Source of the DNA: Paralvinella palmiformis
Taxonomy: Eukaryota; Annelida; Polychaeta; Terebellida; Alvinellidae
Assembly: GCA_025642065.1 (NCBI GenBank)
Contig: JAODUP010000104.1
Location: forward strand, 586,001 to 650,000
Reading direction: 5' to 3'
Length of the DNA: 64,000 bases
Part shown: positions 63,104 to 64,000 of the stretch, piece by piece
Layout: every line of letters begins with the position of its first letter
How positions within the stretch are numbered: position 1 is the first letter of the stretch
Made by a program: the position numbers and the translations under genes
The notes under the pieces: generated by a model
The model's input: only the letters and a program-made list of their open reading frames with translations
Database searches by the model: none
Told to the model about the DNA's origin: nothing

Positions 63104-64000
63104 TATAAGTCTTTTCTTGCTGATCTGCGAGTCTCTTCTCTGGTTTTGGAACCGCTGGATGATTTGGACCATCTGGTGGATCTCTATGATCGTACATTAA
63201 GAGACATTGTAGATGAGCATGCACCTTTAAGAATTAAGGAAATACCAAGAAGATCAATGCTTTCATTGTACAATAAGAACATACAAACTGCAAAGAGACA
63301 CATAATGTATTGTGAGCGGATTGGTATCAAGATCGGATTGTGTGTTCATTATGAAATGTTTACCGTCAGTTTAAATACCATTGAGTGTGCCAAATCATAA
63401 TAATACAATAAAAAGATGAACACATCCAAGGGAAAGCAAAGGACTGTTTTCAGTGCTGTGAATAAAGTATTACATAAAAGTCAGTCTGTCCTTCCAAATA
63501 TTATCAACTCAGACAAAGATGTGGCCAGTGTTTTAATAATTTATTCTCTCAAAAGATTGTAAATATACATAATGGGTTCCCTTCCAGCATCATACCACAT
63601 GGTATATCGTTAATCGAACAGTTGTGCATGCGAATGATGGATGCACTCGAGCCTCTTAGTAAGAATCCTATCAGAGCTTAACTAAAAAGGTCATCTAATG
63701 TTTTCTGTGCAGTTGAATCTATGCCTACATACCTTGTGAAAGAGTGTTAGTATTTCTTGATGAGCTAAATTATAAAGATATTTAATACATTTGTTCTCTT
63801 ATGTATTTTATTAAAATCTATGAAAGCTGCCCTTATAAAAACGTTAACAAGAAACACCAGTTTGGACTGCAATATTCTAAATAAGCACAAGGCTATTTTT
63901 CTAACATTGTAAGCTATCATTATGTAAAGTGCAGTGACCCTTCATCTGAACAATTATGTGTGCAATTATAACCTTACTGAATCACTATTGTCTGCATATA

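Larger units (their letters stand above)
62340..64000 (+). mobile_element. LINE A in copy B2: endonuclease and start of reverse transcriptase
   Basis: Endonuclease text: CNKCDE near 62370, VITESWLIGN-like near 62430, NIGHLLILGDFNIYWDCQSN (62720-62775), GHFLDLVISREIKGISVSCM (62855-62915), LSDHFFINIDVSLRKYC. The LGDFN and LSDH boxes are the catalytic landmarks of AP-type endonucleases. A linker follows: FLADLRVSSLVLEPLDDLDH (63110-63165) and DIVDEHAPLRIKEIPRRS. Early RT text near 63520-63750 (VFNNFFSQKIVNIHN, SSIIPHGIS) continues to the window edge. Two short retro-insertions interrupt it, at 62472-62539 and 62994-63088. Without them the endonuclease reads nearly open from 62552 to 63300, the best preserved LINE stretch in the window. 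Confidence 0.87.

Overview
The window is invertebrate nuclear DNA. It has no bacterial gene density, tRNA-derived SINEs are present, several non-LTR (LINE) retrotransposon lineages are present, a rhodopsin-class neuropeptide-type receptor is present, and microsatellites are extremely abundant (AT, CA, GA, TAA, TATC, CACT). The mix suggests a spiralian (mollusc, annelid, brachiopod or similar), but nothing seen fixes the phylum.

Only one convincing cellular gene is visible: a class A G-protein-coupled receptor at 24874-26270 (+). It is CpG- and GC-rich against AT-rich surroundings. Its reading frame is broken once, in the third intracellular loop. Unique, GC-richer islands surround it (about 5.0-5.85, 19.2-19.75, 23.05-23.38, 24.15-24.87 and 28.0-29.35 kb); they are the best places for regulatory DNA or unseen exons.

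Left part (0-31 kb): a mixture of unique DNA and single repeats. It holds two decayed transposon-type ORFs of families repeated in many invertebrate genomes. The first (2-765) has a Cys-rich C-terminus. The second (6979-8296) is RNase H-like, and here it sits inside a 2.2 kb DNA transposon with about 135 bp terminal inverted repeats (6475-8692) inserted into a TA microsatellite. A minus-strand LINE (about 13390-15720, 'LINE C') carries endonuclease, reverse transcriptase and C-terminal remnants. SINEs lie at 4.6, 18.8, 22.7, 27.7 and 30.0 kb.

Right part (31-64 kb): AT-rich and built mostly from four diverged, same-orientation copies of a large repeat. They are arranged A1 (31.6-40.2), B1 (40.8-44.3, perhaps to 48.1), A2 (49.0-54.9) and B2 (55.0-64.0, running off the end). 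A1 resembles A2, and B1 resembles B2, in private insertions and deletions, so the block looks like a duplicated dimer. A1, A2 and B2 carry a CR1/L2-like LINE ('LINE A') at the same place near their right end, and microsatellites recur at equivalent positions. Later insertions decorate the copies: LINE A and LINE B fragments, an internally deleted hAT transposase remnant, SINEs with clear target-site duplications, and a hammerhead-ribozyme-like motif at 43202-43243.

No intact transposon protein, rRNA, functional tRNA gene or CRISPR array was found. Family names LINE A/B/C and SINE S1-S4 are local labels used only in this report.
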